A DNA stretch of 10,200 bases from Gammaproteobacteria bacterium. Lineage in GTDB: Bacteria; Pseudomonadota; Gammaproteobacteria; Steroidobacterales; Steroidobacteraceae. The notes under the pieces were generated by a model that was not told the origin of the DNA, did no database searches, and saw nothing but the letters and a program-made list of their open reading frames with translations. The position numbers and the translations under genes were made by a program. Position 1 is the stretch's first letter. Each line of letters begins with the position of its first letter. Shown here piece by piece: positions 8,325-10,200 of this stretch. Where the stretch lies: assembly GCA_005877705.1 (NCBI GenBank), contig VBNY01000007.1, positions 1 to 10,200 of the forward strand, written 5' to 3'.

Positions 8325-10200
8325 CTAAATCCCATCGAGCGTGCGCAGCTGTTGGCGCGCGGTCTCGGGGCTGAGTGGCAGATAGTCGATGCCGCTGGCG
8401 ACATCCTGCTGGCCCTCGTGGCTCAATACGTAGCGCAGGAAACCGCCGACGGCCGCATCCAACGGTGCCTCCGGCCGGCGATTGAAGTAGGCATACACGG
8501 CGCGCGTCAGGGGATAGCGGCGCGCGATGAGAGTCTCCCGGGTCGCGGCGATTGCCTCACAGGTGGCATCGGGTGCGAGAGCTAGTGCCTTCACCTGGGG
8601 GACGGACTCACTGAACCCGCCTGTCACGGCAAGCCCGAAGCGATCGGCCGCCAATGCCTGCGCAATCCTGCGCCCGACATCCGCTGTGTTGAATTCCGTG
8701 AGGCGTTCCCAGTTCAAGCGGCTGCTGTCGTTGAGGACTGCGCGCCGGAAAAACCGACCTGTGCCGCTTTCCGCATCGTCGGCATAAAGGTTGATGAGTT
8801 TGTCGGCCCACTCCCCGCTGAGGCCGAGGTCGCTCCACGTGCGCAGACTCTTCGGCGCACCTCTCAGGCGCTCGTGTCCGAAGAGGGCGTCGAGCTGCGT
8901 CAGGGTGAGCTGCGAGAGCGGATTGTCCCGGTGCACGAGGGCGATGAGCGCGGGAGACTGCCCCGCCCGGTCAAGGCTCCCGGTGGTGATCTGCACCTGC
9001 GCAGGCGGATAGCGAAAGATCCACTCGAAGCCCTTGCTCTCGAACGCCGTACATTCGCGGCCCAACAGAGCGAGATCCGCGAACCCGGTGTACAGCCCCG
9101 CCATCCCCACATCGCTTCCGGTCAGCCGGCTGTCAACGGCCAGCCCTGGATGGGATTGGCGCCACCCGAGCGCCCAGCGCTGCACGAGCGCTTGGAGCTG
9201 GTCGGTACCCCACACACGAATCACGCGAGCCGGCGTCACCGCAGTCTCTCCACCTGGCCGCGGATTACATCTGCACCGAGTCGCACCCGGGGCGCGATCG
9301 AAGAACGCCGGGATGATGCGGGTCAGCGGATAACTCTGGGAAATCAAATTGGCGCAAGTCGCGCGGTAATACGGCCCGCCCTCGCGGCTCGCCAGCGCGA
9401 GCGCCTTCACTCGCGAGTTTGCGTAGCGCACGTTGGAAATCGCGATACCGAAGCGGTCCCGCGCCAGCGCATCGAGGATCTGCGCGCCATGCTCGTAGAC
9501 AGATCCGTCCGGCCGCGTGATGTGAACGAACTCCTTCACATCCACGTTCCAGCGGTGGCTGCCCCCGAGCACCGCCGCGCGGAAGAACAGACCGAAGTCC
9601 TCATCCGTCTTCCAGCTGTAGGGCTGGATGCGCCGACCGTGCCATTCTCCAGCCAACCCGAGTTGATCCCAGGTGCGGACGTTGTGCCGGCCGCGTTTGT
9701 GCTCGGTGCCGAATATGGCTTCGAGCTGCCTCAGCGTGAGCCGCCCGATCGGATTGTCCGCGTGCACGAATATCATGTGGGCGTAGTCGAAGAAGCTCGC
9801 AGCGAGGCTCCCCGTGGCAATCTGCACGCCCGCAGGCGGATAGCCCTTCGCGCGTTGGAATGCGGCGGCGGCGGCCGGATTGATCTCCTCGCCAAGGATG
9901 GCGAGATTGCCCGCACCCGTGAAAAGCGCGCCGATGGCAGAAGCGGTGCCGTACATCCTGTTCTCGAACTGCACCTCGGGCTGCAGGCGCCTGAATCCGT
10001 CGGTCCACGCATGCACGAGCTTGCCCAGGAAATCCTGCTTGAAGCTGCCGTGACCCCACAGGCTGATCGTCCCCGAGGCCTTCTGCTCCGGCACGTAGAG
10101 CGCAAGCGAATCAACGAAGTGCAGGGCGGAGGTCTCCCTGCCGGATGACGCCTCCCTTGCCGACGATGTCGCGACGCCCGCGGCTGCCAAGCCCAGTGCG
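8325..10200 (-). CDS. Exported protein with two tandem PstS-like phosphate-binding-type domains (5'-truncated by window edge)
   Basis: The frame runs off the right edge and encodes at least 624 residues. It opens with the end of a signal peptide (ALGLAAAGVATSSA), so the protein is probably periplasmic or a lipoprotein. Numbered from the TTG at 10190, residues about 40-305 and 322-621 are two related PstS-type (PBP-like) solute-binding domains. Aligned blocks include YPPAGVQIATGSL (117-129) with YPPAQVQITTGSL (394-406), and RTWDQLGLAGEW (172-183) with RTWSDLGLSGEW (450-461). Domain 2 keeps SGTGRFFRRAVL (475-486) and the closing helix FLRYVLSHEGQ (584-594). Domain 1 reads KTDEDFGLFFRAAVL there and breaks off after FFDRAPG (297-302+), lacking the closing helix. 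Usual PstS proteins have one domain of about 300-350 residues. Phosphate or a related oxyanion is the expected ligand, but no Pst permease or ATPase gene is visible. It may work in scavenging or sensing. The TTG is not taken as the start. Confidence 0.85.
   Translation of the reverse strand, partial: ALGLAAAGVATSSAREASSGRETSALHFVDSLALYVPEQKASGTISLWGHGSFKQDFLGKLVHAWTDGFRRLQPEVQFENRMYGTASAIGALFTGAGNLAILGEEINPAAAAAFQRAKGYPPAGVQIATGSLAASFFDYAHMIFVHADNPIGRLTLRQLEAIFGTEHKRGRHNVRTWDQLGLAGEWHGRRIQPYSWKTDEDFGLFFRAAVLGGSHRWNVDVKEFVHITRPDGSVYEHGAQILDALARDRFGIAISNVRYANSRVKALALASREGGPYYRATCANLISQSYPLTRIIPAFFDRAPGATRCRCNPRPGGETAVTPARVIRVWGTDQLQALVQRWALGWRQSHPGLAVDSRLTGSDVGMAGLYTGFADLALLGRECTAFESKGFEWIFRYPPAQVQITTGSLDRAGQSPALIALVHRDNPLSQLTLTQLDALFGHERLRGAPKSLRTWSDLGLSGEWADKLINLYADDAESGTGRFFRRAVLNDSSRLNWERLTEFNTADVGRRIAQALAADRFGLAVTGGFSESVPQVKALALAPDATCEAIAATRETLIARRYPLTRAVYAYFNRRPEAPLDAAVGGFLRYVLSHEGQQDVASGIDYLPLSPETARQQLRTLDGI

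Noticed and set aside
8874..10148. A 424-codon plus-strand open frame
   Set aside because: It is antisense to the PstS-like gene, which has clear repeated domains on the other strand; the shadow has no motifs.

Overview
The window is GC-rich, densely coded bacterial chromosome. Coding style and gene content (TIGR02466-type oxygenase, Bug/TctC-type receptor domain, mmsA, tandem PstS-like protein) suggest a proteobacterium, probably gamma or beta. This is inference; there is no rRNA or other marker gene. No tRNA, rRNA, CRISPR array, insertion sequence or integrase was seen.

Layout. On the minus strand at 1-1197 lie a carboxylesterase/phospholipase-family hydrolase (its 3' end runs off the left edge) and, just upstream of it, a small 2-oxoglutarate/Fe(II) oxygenase-like protein; they look co-transcribed. 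Diverging from them, with only 12 bp between start codons, is a complete S9-family (prolyl-oligopeptidase-like) serine peptidase on the plus strand (1210-3120). It converges on a hipBA-type toxin-antitoxin locus on the minus strand (3137-4687). There hipB is intact and preceded by an AT-rich inverted repeat that overlaps a plausible promoter, but hipA is broken: two frames, with about 25-30 codons apparently deleted between the two kinase lobes. A methylmalonate-semialdehyde dehydrogenase gene, mmsA (4861-6432, plus), follows.

The right-hand part holds the most unusual genes, both on the minus strand. The gene at 6454-8145 encodes a single protein with a Bug/TctC-type periplasmic solute-binding domain, one transmembrane helix, a coiled-coil-like linker and a LuxR-type DNA-binding domain. 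It appears to be a one-component receptor-regulator carrying an outside signal straight to DNA. Upstream of it, 8325-10200 (5' end beyond the right edge) encodes an exported protein made of two tandem PstS-like phosphate-binding-type domains; the first has lost ligand-loop and C-terminal elements that the second keeps.

Functional links. hipB and hipA form one overlapping operon. The esterase and oxygenase genes are probably one transcription unit. The two right-hand genes both carry periplasmic binding-protein folds and point the same way, separated by 179 bp with stem-loop potential and an AT-rich patch, so whether they are co-transcribed is open. No functional link is visible between mmsA and its neighbours.
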